A stretch of 57,059 bases of DNA from assembly GCA_017505535.1 (NCBI GenBank), contig JAFVPD010000001.1, forward strand, positions 1 to 57,059. Reading direction: 5' to 3'. Below, one piece after another: positions 25,952-33,150 of the stretch (position 1 is the first letter of the stretch; each line of letters opens with the position of its first letter). The DNA comes from Muribaculaceae bacterium. GTDB lineage: Bacteria > Bacteroidota > Bacteroidia > Bacteroidales > Muribaculaceae. The translations under genes and the position numbers were made by a program. The notes under the pieces are model-generated. The model saw only the letters and a list, made by a program, of their open reading frames with translations, was not told where the DNA came from and ran no database searches.

Positions 25952-25981
25952 TTGGTGTTCCCTTAAATTGTTGTATCTTTG
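25952..25981 (+). promoter_or_regulatory. promoter of the seven-gene DUF4199-GT2 operon
   Basis: TTG (25952-25954), exactly 19 bases, TATCTTTG (25974-25981). The predicted start of transcription is only a few bases before the ATG at 25993, which makes the second ATG (26005) attractive as the true start. Confidence 0.75.
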
Positions 25982-25992
25982 CGTGATAAACT

Positions 25993-26538
25993 ATGCGTAA
26001 TAAAATGGCAGGAGAATTAAAATCGGTGTATAAACGAGGAGCCGAAGATGGCTTGCGTTTTGGCATTTATTTGAGCGTGCTTTATATGGTAATGATTGCC
26101 GGAGCAAGCTATTCTCTTGCGTCGTTGGCGGCATTTGTGATGATTGCTGCAGTGCCGTTGATCGTGTATCGTTTTTTGCGCCGAGGTTATGTCGCAGAGT
26201 ATGAAACAAGTACATTCTCGTCGATGTGGTTGCATGGAATCGTGATATTCTTTTGTGGCTCGATGTTGGCCGGGGTTGTGCTGTTGGTTTATTTGCGATG
26301 GATTAACCCCGATTTTGTTGTAAACACGTTGCAACGTGCAATCGAATTGTATGATTCGATCGACGTTCCACAGGCAAAGGAAACTGCCAAAGTGTTGCGT
26401 CAGGTGATAGAGCAAAAACTTGTGCCAACCCCCATTGAGATAGTAGCTCAACTCATATGGTTGGCAGTGTTTTCAGGCTCGTTGCTATCGATGATATTGG
26501 CGCTTGTGGTGCCTTTGAGAAGTAAAAAGAAACAATAA
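25993..26538 (+). CDS. DUF4199 family membrane protein
   Basis: 181 residues (177 if it starts at ATG 26005). It has four hydrophobic helices at about 24-40, 45-62, 78-100 and 150-172. Between helices 3 and 4 is an amphipathic stretch. Size, topology and the glycosyltransferase directly downstream match the DUF4199 proteins of Bacteroidetes, whose function is not known. It is the first gene of an operon whose seven genes are separated by 23 nt or less or overlap. Confidence 0.8.
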   Translation: MRNKMAGELKSVYKRGAEDGLRFGIYLSVLYMVMIAGASYSLASLAAFVMIAAVPLIVYRFLRRGYVAEYETSTFSSMWLHGIVIFFCGSMLAGVVLLVYLRWINPDFVVNTLQRAIELYDSIDVPQAKETAKVLRQVIEQKLVPTPIEIVAQLIWLAVFSGSLLSMILALVVPLRSKKKQ

Positions 26539-26561
26539 TTATATTGAGATAATAGAGAAAA

Positions 26562-27524
26562 ATGGATATTTCGGTTATAGTACCTCTGTACAATGAGGCA
26601 GAATCGTTACCCGAACTTGAGGCGTGGATTGCTCGAGTGATGGAAGAAAATAAATTCAGCTATGAGATATTGTTTATCAACGATGGAAGCACCGATGAGT
26701 CGTGGGAGGTTGTAAAACGTCTCAAAGAGCACAATCCCAATGTGAAAGGGGTGAGTTTCCGCCGCAATTATGGAAAATCGCCGGCACTAAACACCGGATT
26801 TGCTCGTGCAAAGGGTGATGTGGTGATAACAATGGACGCTGACTTGCAAGATTCGCCCGATGAAATACCGGAACTCTATCGCATGATTACCGAGGACAAG
26901 TATGACCTCGTTTCGGGCTGGAAGCAGAAACGCTATGACCCGTTGTCAAAAACAATACCCACAAAATTGTTCAATGCAACAGCTCGCAAAGTGAGCGGAA
27001 TTAAAAATTTGCATGATTTCAACTGTGGACTCAAAGCCTATCGCCGCAAGGTGGTGAAACACATCGAAGTGTATGGCGATATGCATCGATATATTCCCTA
27101 TCTTGCCAAAAGTGCTGGATTTACTCGCATTGGCGAAAAAGTGGTGCAACACCAAGCACGCAAATATGGTAAAACAAAGTTTGGCCTTGACCGCTTTGTC
27201 AATGGCTATCTTGACCTGGCTACATTGTGGTTTACTGCAAAGTTTGGCGTGAAACCTATGCACTTTTTCGGATTGTTGGGTAGCCTCATGTTTATTCTTG
27301 GATTCATATCGGTGGCAGTAGTGGGCGGTATGAAGTTATACAACATGTATAGCGGAAATGCTTATTCGCTTGTGACTGATTCCCCATATTTCTATTTGTC
27401 GCTTGTGTTGATGATTCTTGGCACACAATTGTTCCTCACCGGATTTGTGGGTGAATTGGTTGTGCGCAATTCACCGCGACGCAATGACTATGAGATTGAG
27501 GAAGAATTAGATATTGAGAAATAA
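26562..27524 (+). CDS. polyprenyl-phosphate-type GT2 glycosyltransferase
   Basis: 320 residues. The GT-A domain covers about 1-225, with VIVPLYNEAESLPEL, FINDGSTDESW and ITMDADLQDSPDEIPEL (metal site). Two C-terminal membrane helices lie near 230-260 and 275-305. This is the dolichol-phosphate-mannose synthase/GtrB-like layout: transfer of a sugar to a polyprenyl-phosphate carrier on the inner membrane. It follows the DUF4199 gene, a pairing common in this phylum. Its TAA overlaps the next ATG (TAATG). Confidence 0.93.
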   Translation: MDISVIVPLYNEAESLPELEAWIARVMEENKFSYEILFINDGSTDESWEVVKRLKEHNPNVKGVSFRRNYGKSPALNTGFARAKGDVVITMDADLQDSPDEIPELYRMITEDKYDLVSGWKQKRYDPLSKTIPTKLFNATARKVSGIKNLHDFNCGLKAYRRKVVKHIEVYGDMHRYIPYLAKSAGFTRIGEKVVQHQARKYGKTKFGLDRFVNGYLDLATLWFTAKFGVKPMHFFGLLGSLMFILGFISVAVVGGMKLYNMYSGNAYSLVTDSPYFYLSLVLMILGTQLFLTGFVGELVVRNSPRRNDYEIEEELDIEK

Positions 27525-28060
27525 TGGGAGCAGATAATCACAACAACACGTTTAGCGATTTGGTGTCGCAACGATATTCATGTAGAGAATATTTGCCCAC
27601 CAGTGTCGATCGAGAAGTGATGGCTCAAGTTCTTGAAACGGCACGGCTTGCTCCATCGGCATGTAATCGTCAGCCATGGCGTTTTGTGGTGGTTGATGAA
27701 CCGGAATTGTTGGCGGCTGTGAAACGTTGCTATGACAGAGCATGGTTGGAGTCGGCTCCGGCAGTTATTGTGGCGTGTGGAGTCCATGATGAGGCTTGGC
27801 ATCGTGCCGATGGAAAGGATCACACCGATGTTGATCTTTCAATAGCCATAGAGCACATTTGTTTGGCTGCAACATCAATGGGTTTGGGAACATGTTGGAT
27901 ATGTAACTTTGAGGTAGCTCAACTTGCCGAGGCGTTGAATATTCCGGCCGGAATAGAGCCTATCGCAATTATTCCCATCGGATATCCGGCATCATCGCAA
28001 GTGCCTGAAAAGAAACGTAAAAATATGGAGGAGGTTGTGCAATGGGGAAGATTTCAGTAG
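27524..28060 (+). CDS. nitroreductase-family FMN protein
   Basis: 178 residues, the usual length. The N-terminal RYSCREYLPTSVDRE and LAPSACNRQPWRFVVV segments are the FMN-phosphate and flavin contacts of the family, and ATSMGLGTCWICNF is the second glycine-rich contact. It would reduce nitro, quinone or flavin substrates with NAD(P)H; the physiological substrate is unknown. It overlaps the upstream gene by 1 nt and the downstream lipoprotein gene by 19 nt. Confidence 0.9.
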   Translation: MGADNHNNTFSDLVSQRYSCREYLPTSVDREVMAQVLETARLAPSACNRQPWRFVVVDEPELLAAVKRCYDRAWLESAPAVIVACGVHDEAWHRADGKDHTDVDLSIAIEHICLAATSMGLGTCWICNFEVAQLAEALNIPAGIEPIAIIPIGYPASSQVPEKKRKNMEEVVQWGRFQ

Positions 28061-28551
28061 TTCTCGCACTTGTTGTAACGCTTGTTGCACTAACGTTGGG
28101 CAGTTGTAACTCGGCAGGGTGTATCGACAATCAGAGTAGTATTCCATTGGCAGGTTTCTACTCGTCATCGACCCAACAAGGCATTTCAGTTGACTCAATC
28201 AGTATAGGTGGAGTGGGTGCCATAAGAGACTCCATGATTATTGAAAATGGTCAAAATGTCTCTCGTGTGTATTTGCCATTTCGCTCGGACTACGACAATG
28301 TCTCGTTTTATATCAGATATGAACAGAAAGCGTTGCGACATGATGCCCTCAATGACACAATTACGTTTGACTATGAGTCAATCCCTTATTTTGTCTCAGA
28401 GGAGTGTGGTGCAATGTATTATTATCAAGTGAAACATATAGCATACACTCGCCACGTTATCGACTCGGTGGCAATGCCCGATACATTGGTGACAAATACC
28501 GACGTGGAACGTATTCGCATATATTTCCGCACAGCTGAAACAGAAGAATGA
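28042..28551 (+). CDS. DUF6452-type lipoprotein
   Basis: 169 residues. A signal sequence ends in a lipobox (LTLGSC, Cys about 22), so it is membrane-anchored in the envelope. The mature part has conserved cysteines (GCIDN and EECGAMYYYQVKHI) and beta-strand character. It resembles the DUF6452 proteins that precede DUF6048 genes in Bacteroidales, exactly as here. Function unknown. The 19-nt overlap with the nitroreductase gene implies coupled translation. Confidence 0.75.
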   Translation: MGKISVVLALVVTLVALTLGSCNSAGCIDNQSSIPLAGFYSSSTQQGISVDSISIGGVGAIRDSMIIENGQNVSRVYLPFRSDYDNVSFYIRYEQKALRHDALNDTITFDYESIPYFVSEECGAMYYYQVKHIAYTRHVIDSVAMPDTLVTNTDVERIRIYFRTAETEE

Positions 28552-29474
28552 TGAAACGATTGATATATATACTTGTGTTGATAGTGGCGATTGGATTACC
28601 TTCAATTGCTCAGCGTCGCATCACTCCGGTGAATCCCAATTTGTCCCGCCCGGAATCCAAGGTGGAGAAAACCGAAGACGGAAAGGAAAAGCCCGACATG
28701 AGCCGATATATAGAGGCGCGTGATGCTCAAGGAAACACATTCCTAATCGACTCTGTGACAGGTGAAGAATATGTTGATTCGGCGGCACTGAAGGAGAAAG
28801 ATGTGATTAAATATCCTAAGTTTCATGAAGTGACAATCGGACTGAATGTATGGGATCCTGTGATGCGTCTGCTCGGACAAAAATATGGCGGAGTTGAGGT
28901 GTGGGGCGAGTTGAGTATTCACAATCGCTTTAAACCGGTGTTTGAACTCGGAGTGGGTACAGCCGATTATACTCCCGATGACGGGAACTATACCTTTAAG
29001 ACATCGACAGTGCCATATTTTCGCATTGGTATGAACTATAATTTCTTGTATAAGAAAACAACCGACTATCAATTTTATGTTGGTCTGAGATATGGCATGT
29101 CACCGTTTAAGTATGAGGTGAACAATGTTTCGGTTGACGGTGGATATTGGAATGAGCCTGAAACGTTTAATATTCCATCTCAGAAAACAACGGTGGGCTA
29201 CATGGAGTTTGTTGCCGGCTTAAAAGTGAAAATCTGGAACAATTTCTATATGGGGTGGGCCATGAAATATCACTCTATTCTGCACGAAAGCAAGGCCAAG
29301 TATGGCAAGCCAATGTATATACCCGGATATGGTACGAGAGGGTCTTCGATTACGGGGGCGTTTTCGCTCATGTATGTACTGCCAATTGAGAAAAAGAAGC
29401 CCGAGATTGTCAATGTCGATGCTGTCGCAGGCGATCAGATAGAGACTGAAGAGATGCCCTCAACAACCAAATAG
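28548..29474 (+). CDS. DUF6048-type outer-membrane beta-barrel-like protein
   Basis: 308 residues with a signal peptide (1-21, ending SIAQ). The first 75 mature residues are polar. From about 95 the chain alternates as amphipathic strands (VTIGLNVWDPVMRL, YFRIGMNYNFLY, FYVGLRYGMSPFKY) typical of a small outer-membrane barrel. The order lipoprotein then barrel, with a 4-nt overlap, matches the DUF6452-DUF6048 pair of Bacteroidales. The two proteins may form an envelope complex; this is inferred. Confidence 0.75.
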   Translation: MMKRLIYILVLIVAIGLPSIAQRRITPVNPNLSRPESKVEKTEDGKEKPDMSRYIEARDAQGNTFLIDSVTGEEYVDSAALKEKDVIKYPKFHEVTIGLNVWDPVMRLLGQKYGGVEVWGELSIHNRFKPVFELGVGTADYTPDDGNYTFKTSTVPYFRIGMNYNFLYKKTTDYQFYVGLRYGMSPFKYEVNNVSVDGGYWNEPETFNIPSQKTTVGYMEFVAGLKVKIWNNFYMGWAMKYHSILHESKAKYGKPMYIPGYGTRGSSITGAFSLMYVLPIEKKKPEIVNVDAVAGDQIETEEMPSTTK

Positions 29475-29477
29475 ACT

Positions 29478-30218
29478 ATGAAGAAGATAATCATCGTGGG
29501 AGCATCGTCGGGCATAGGTTTTCGCCTGGCTCAAGAATATGCCGAAAAAGGCTATCGGCTTGGAATTGCCGCGCGCCGGGAAGCACCAATAAATGAACTT
29601 GCAAATAAATACCCCGGGCAAATATCGGTATCTAAAATCGATGTGACCGATTCGTTGGCCACAATAAATTTGCGAAATCTCATTGCCGAAGTTGGCGGAA
29701 TGGATATTTTTGTGCTTGTTTCGGGTGTTGGCAAGCAAAATCCCAATCTCGATTCAGCCATTGAGGAAACCACTACGCTCACAAACGTAATGGGCTTTAC
29801 ACGCATGGTAGATGAAGCATTTCGCTATTTTAGAGATGGCAACCGTCAGGGACACATCGCGGTTGTATCATCAATTGCCGGCACCAAGGGGCTCGGAATT
29901 GCCGCCAGTTATAGCGCGACAAAGCGGTATCAAAACATTTATATAGATGCTCTTGAGCAACTTGCCAAGATGCAACACGTTGATGTGAAATTTACCGATA
30001 TAAAACCCGGATTTATTTCTACTCCGCTGCTTGATGGAGAGAAGTCCTATCCCATGATGATGACTCTTGACTATGCCATGCCTCGCATTGTAGCTGCGAT
30101 TGAGAAAAAATCGCGAAGAGCAATAATCGATTGGCGATGGGCAATTGCAGTGTCGTTGTGGCGATTGATTCCGGCGTGGTTGTGGAAACGACTCCCAATA
30201 AAAAATAGAGACAAATGA
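29478..30218 (+). CDS. short-chain dehydrogenase/reductase
   Basis: 246 residues with a Rossmann fold. GASSGIG at the N-terminus binds the dinucleotide. The active-site set is Ser in VVSSIAG and YSATK (Tyr-x-x-x-Lys). An extra C-terminal basic helix (WRLIPAWLWKRLP) may associate with the membrane. The substrate is unknown. It starts 3 nt after the barrel gene and overlaps the next gene by 4 nt, so it is part of the same operon. Confidence 0.92.
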   Translation: MKKIIIVGASSGIGFRLAQEYAEKGYRLGIAARREAPINELANKYPGQISVSKIDVTDSLATINLRNLIAEVGGMDIFVLVSGVGKQNPNLDSAIEETTTLTNVMGFTRMVDEAFRYFRDGNRQGHIAVVSSIAGTKGLGIAASYSATKRYQNIYIDALEQLAKMQHVDVKFTDIKPGFISTPLLDGEKSYPMMMTLDYAMPRIVAAIEKKSRRAIIDWRWAIAVSLWRLIPAWLWKRLPIKNRDK

Positions 30219-31018
30219 AAGCTATGATATTTGCGGCGGGACTTGGTACTCGCTTGAAACCTATAACAGATACATTACCCAAAGCATTGGTGCCGGTGTG
30301 CGGACAACCATTGTTGTATCATGTGGCACGAAAATTACAGGCGTCGGGTATAAATGATGCTGTGGTAAATGTGCATTATTTTGCCGATAAGATTGAACAT
30401 TGGCTCAGTGAGCAGGATTGGATTGTTTCTTCGCCTCAATTGCCCTCCGACAATGTGATGCGCATCGATGTGAGCGATGAACGAGCAATGTTGCTCGAAA
30501 CAGGAGGGGCGGTGTTACATGCTCGCCGATTGCTTGAAGGTTGTGGCAGTTTCCTCATTCACAATGTCGATATTTTGAGCGATTGCGATCTCAATTGGTT
30601 GAAATCGCAAGTCAAGCCCGATGCAATTGCAACACTCCTTGTGAGCAATCGTGCCACAAGCCGATATATGCTTTTTCACCCCGATACGATGCGACTTGTG
30701 GGGTGGACCAATCGCTCAACCGGCGAAACAATCATGACATTTAATGACATTCGCCCCGAAGATTGTAAAGCGCTCGCTTTCTCGGGCATACATATTCTTG
30801 GCGACAAGGTGTTTGCATTGATGGACGAGTATGTGAAGGACCGGCAGTTGCCTGTTTCTCCTTCGGGAGTGAAATTCTCAATCACAACAGGATTTTATTT
30901 GTGGGCGTCTTCGCGCGTACCCATTTATGGTGTAGAGCCCGACTCTCTCAAATTTGTCGATGTGGGAAAAATTGAAACCCTCACCCTCGCCGAGGAATTC
31001 CTTAAAGGACAAGAGTAG
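30215..31018 (+). CDS. sugar-1-phosphate nucleotidyltransferase (MurU/mannose-1-P guanylyltransferase-like)
   Basis: 267 residues. The N-terminal AAGLGTRLKPITDTLPKALVP signature of NTP transferases is complete, and HNVDIL holds the metal-binding Asp. It joins a nucleoside triphosphate to a sugar-1-phosphate to make a nucleotide sugar. By length and lack of a C-terminal beta-helix it is closest to MurNAc-1-P uridylyltransferases and short GDP/ADP-sugar enzymes. The sugar cannot be fixed. It is the last gene of the seven-gene operon, and no sugar kinase is next to it. Confidence 0.88.
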   Translation: MKAMIFAAGLGTRLKPITDTLPKALVPVCGQPLLYHVARKLQASGINDAVVNVHYFADKIEHWLSEQDWIVSSPQLPSDNVMRIDVSDERAMLLETGGAVLHARRLLEGCGSFLIHNVDILSDCDLNWLKSQVKPDAIATLLVSNRATSRYMLFHPDTMRLVGWTNRSTGETIMTFNDIRPEDCKALAFSGIHILGDKVFALMDEYVKDRQLPVSPSGVKFSITTGFYLWASSRVPIYGVEPDSLKFVDVGKIETLTLAEEFLKGQE

Positions 31019-31020
31019 GA

Positions 31021-31296
31021 TTATTTGTTCTTTCGTTGTTGCCACCATTTTTTTATGCGAGAGATGCCTGTGGCACCAAGGACAGCGAGGCCGGAGTATT
31101 GGGCGGTCTTGGCAAGCCCGAAGAAAATAAACCATAGCACCCCTTTGGTAGTGGCAGAAAAAGGACCGAGCATTTGAGCAAATGATATTACATAGCACAA
31201 AACAGCCACAATGAGCAATATCACTCCGGTGCGGAATGATAGAGTGGCAAGCCATGATTTGATGCTTAAAAAGGCGTTTTTGATCTTTTTTCTCAT
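31021..31296 (-). CDS. small two-TM protein of unknown function
   Basis: 91 residues: a basic N-terminus, two hydrophobic helices (about 24-44 and 50-72) and a strongly basic tail (ISRIKKWWQQRKNK). It is transcribed divergently from rpiB, and its end lies 2 bases beyond the stop of the nucleotidyltransferase. No family recognised beyond small Bacteroidales membrane proteins. Confidence 0.65.
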   Translation of the reverse strand: MRKKIKNAFLSIKSWLATLSFRTGVILLIVAVLCYVISFAQMLGPFSATTKGVLWFIFFGLAKTAQYSGLAVLGATGISRIKKWWQQRKNK

Positions 31297-31334
31297 TATT
31301 GAGTGTAAAGTTAGCTAATTTTGTCGGTTTTTTG

Positions 31335-31342
31335 TACTTTTG
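31335..31342 (+). promoter_or_regulatory. -7 element for rpiB
   Basis: TACTTTTG matches TAnnTTTG, 29 bases before the preferred ATG. It shows that the earlier in-frame start at 31321 would lie upstream of the transcript and is not used. Confidence 0.55.
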
Positions 31343-31371
31343 CAAGTATAATAATAAAAATCAATATAATC

Positions 31372-31827
31372 ATGTCTATATTGCAAGAAAATAAGAAAGT
31401 GGCAATGTGCAGTGACCATGCCGGGTATGAATTGAAAAATATCATAGAGGGTTATCTTGAAGCTCAAGATGTACAGTATGAAGACTTTGGGACAAACAGT
31501 GCCGATAGCTGCGACTATCCCGACTATGCTCACCCATGTGCCGATGCTGTTGAAAGCGGAAAATGCTATCCCGGTATTGCAATGTGCGGTAGCGGAAACG
31601 GAATCTCAATGACGCTCAACAAGCACCAAGGTGTGCGTGCCGCTCTTTGCTGGACTGTGGAACTTGCCAAACTCGCACGTCAGCACAATGATGCAAATGT
31701 ATTGGTGTTGCCCGCTCGTTTCATCGAACCGGTGCTTGCGCTTGAAATTGTTGATGCCTTTTTGAACACTCCATTTGAGGGTGGACGTCACGTTAATCGC
31801 GTGAATAAGATTCCGGTAAAAGGTTAA
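31372..31827 (+). CDS. rpiB: ribose-5-phosphate isomerase B
   Basis: 151 residues from ATG 31372; the in-frame upstream codons overlap the promoter. It interconverts ribose-5-phosphate and ribulose-5-phosphate in the pentose phosphate pathway. Family residues are clear: SDHAGYELK near the N-terminus, the active-site Cys72 in CGSGNGISM, and the HNDANVLVLPAR segment. Monocistronic, with its own promoter; an exported protein gene follows after 68 bases. Confidence 0.93.
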   Translation: MSILQENKKVAMCSDHAGYELKNIIEGYLEAQDVQYEDFGTNSADSCDYPDYAHPCADAVESGKCYPGIAMCGSGNGISMTLNKHQGVRAALCWTVELAKLARQHNDANVLVLPARFIEPVLALEIVDAFLNTPFEGGRHVNRVNKIPVKG

Positions 31828-31895
31828 ACCTTTTGACGTTCAGAGTGTCAAAAAAGCATATAAGTTAATTACACTAATTAATAAATGTTTTTAAG

Positions 31896-32405
31896 ATGAA
31901 GAAATTAGCGTTATTTGCCATTGCACTAATGGCTATAGTGGGCACAGCAATCGCAGCTCTACCCATCACAAAGGTTGATAGAGTAAATCCCACAGATGAA
32001 ATCTTTATGGAAATGGCTCTTGATGAGGCTAAGAAAAATGTTGAAAGAGGTGGACTTCCTTGTGGCGCGGCAATTGTGAAAAGCAATCGCATGATTAGCG
32101 TAGGTCAATCTACCGAAAAAGCAACTGCCGAAGAGGCAGCAATTGCAATGTCAAAGAAAAAGTCGCTTAATTTTGCTACAATTTATACAATAAACGAGCC
32201 CACAACTGCGGCCTATAATGCGATATGTAAATCGGGCGCTGATGCTGTGGTGTTTGTTAACTCTCGTGAAGATGTAATTGCCGCAGGCGTTTATCCGGCC
32301 GATGCCTATAATGATGCGCTCATCGATTCTTCGCTCACACAAGTGCCAATGAGCCAAGTTGAAAATCGTGAAGCAACAGCTCTGTTAAAGAATTTCAAAA
32401 AATAA
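31896..32405 (+). CDS. exported deaminase-fold protein lacking zinc ligands
   Basis: 169 residues. A signal peptide (1-20, GTAIA) precedes a region that follows guanine/tRNA-adenosine deaminases closely: MALDEAKKNVERGGLPCGAAIVK, then TAEEAAI, TIYTINEPTTAAYNAI, VNSREDVIAAG and PADAYNDALID. The zinc-binding residues are gone: His of HAE is T77 (Glu79 kept), and both Cys of EPCxxC are T103 and A106. It should be catalytically dead and is probably periplasmic. It may be a binding protein derived from a deaminase. A clear terminator follows. Confidence 0.75.
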   Translation: MKKLALFAIALMAIVGTAIAALPITKVDRVNPTDEIFMEMALDEAKKNVERGGLPCGAAIVKSNRMISVGQSTEKATAEEAAIAMSKKKSLNFATIYTINEPTTAAYNAICKSGADAVVFVNSREDVIAAGVYPADAYNDALIDSSLTQVPMSQVENREATALLKNFKK

Positions 32406-32428
32406 GCAACAGTTATAAAGATAAGCCG

Positions 32429-32465
32429 GAAGGGAGATGCGTGCCACGTTTCTCCCTTCTTTTTT
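32429..32465 (+). terminator. terminator after deaminase-fold gene
   Basis: GAAGGGAGA (32429-32437) pairs with TCTCCCTTC (32451-32459), followed by six T residues. Confidence 0.85.
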
Positions 32466-32578
32466 GTTATAAGAGAAATGCAATGGGATAAATTAATAGA
32501 ATTTTTATTATTGGAGTTTACTTTTGTGCTTTGTGATTTTCCTATAATATAATGCGCATATTGTTGAGTCTTCTGATG

Positions 32579-32962
32579 TTATTCCTTGTTGTAAAGGTTT
32601 AGGTATTTGAATTGCCACATTGACTTTTCTTCTATTAGACGTTCTATTTTGTTGTCCTTTTCACGCAAATAATTTATTAGATTGTTGAGTGTGTCATTAA
32701 TTTGTGTGGTTGTTTCAATGTGTTTAATATTTTCTCCTCCATTTTTTGTTTCCATCTCGCCTATACCAGTGATTAACCATTCAATATTTAACCACTCAAA
32801 TGTTTGAGCTATTTTGAGGATGAATTCATATCCTGGCTTATTGCGTTTGAGTACGACTACAGATCTAACGGTTTGGTCCCCAACACCGATTTTACGAGCA
32901 AAGGAGGCTGTTGTGAGTCCTTCGTGTTCAATTATTTTGTTGATGCGATCACATATTTCCAT
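32579..32962 (-). CDS. HTH (Cro/CI-type) transcriptional regulator
   Basis: 127 residues. An N-terminal helix-turn-helix domain (about 1-65: ASFARKIGVGDQTVRSVV) is followed by a linker and a C-terminal coiled coil (about 85-118, INYLREKDNKIERLIEE) likely to drive dimerisation. It resembles small phage-type or standalone repressors of Bacteroidetes. It is divergent from the large lipoprotein gene. The inverted repeat between them could be its operator. A target other than itself is unproven. Confidence 0.85.
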   Translation of the reverse strand: MEICDRINKIIEHEGLTTASFARKIGVGDQTVRSVVVLKRNKPGYEFILKIAQTFEWLNIEWLITGIGEMETKNGGENIKHIETTTQINDTLNNLINYLREKDNKIERLIEEKSMWQFKYLNLYNKE

Positions 32963-32988
32963 AATAAATTTTTAAATTTTCACTCAAA

Positions 32989-33009
32989 TATTTGGTAAAT
33001 CCAAATAAA
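32989..33009. promoter_or_regulatory. inverted repeat, candidate operator of the HTH regulator
   Basis: ATATTTGG (32989-32996), spacer TAAAT, CCAAATAA (33002-33009): 7 of 8 positions are symmetric. It is 27 bases upstream of the HTH start codon and 142 bases upstream of the divergent lipoprotein gene, which fits autoregulation. Confidence 0.4.
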
Positions 33010-33150
33010 TGTTTGATATTTGCACAGAATTTACAATTATGTATTACAAAGATACAAAACACAATGAAAATAAGTTGTTAATAGATGCTCTTTTTTTGAA
33101 GCGTAAAGCTTAATATATATATATTATTAATTATTTAATTTATTTCTATT

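Noticed and set aside
33107..33140. AT-rich alternating TA run as replication origin
   Set aside because: No DnaA-type boxes or origin genes nearby; it is an ordinary AT-rich leader.
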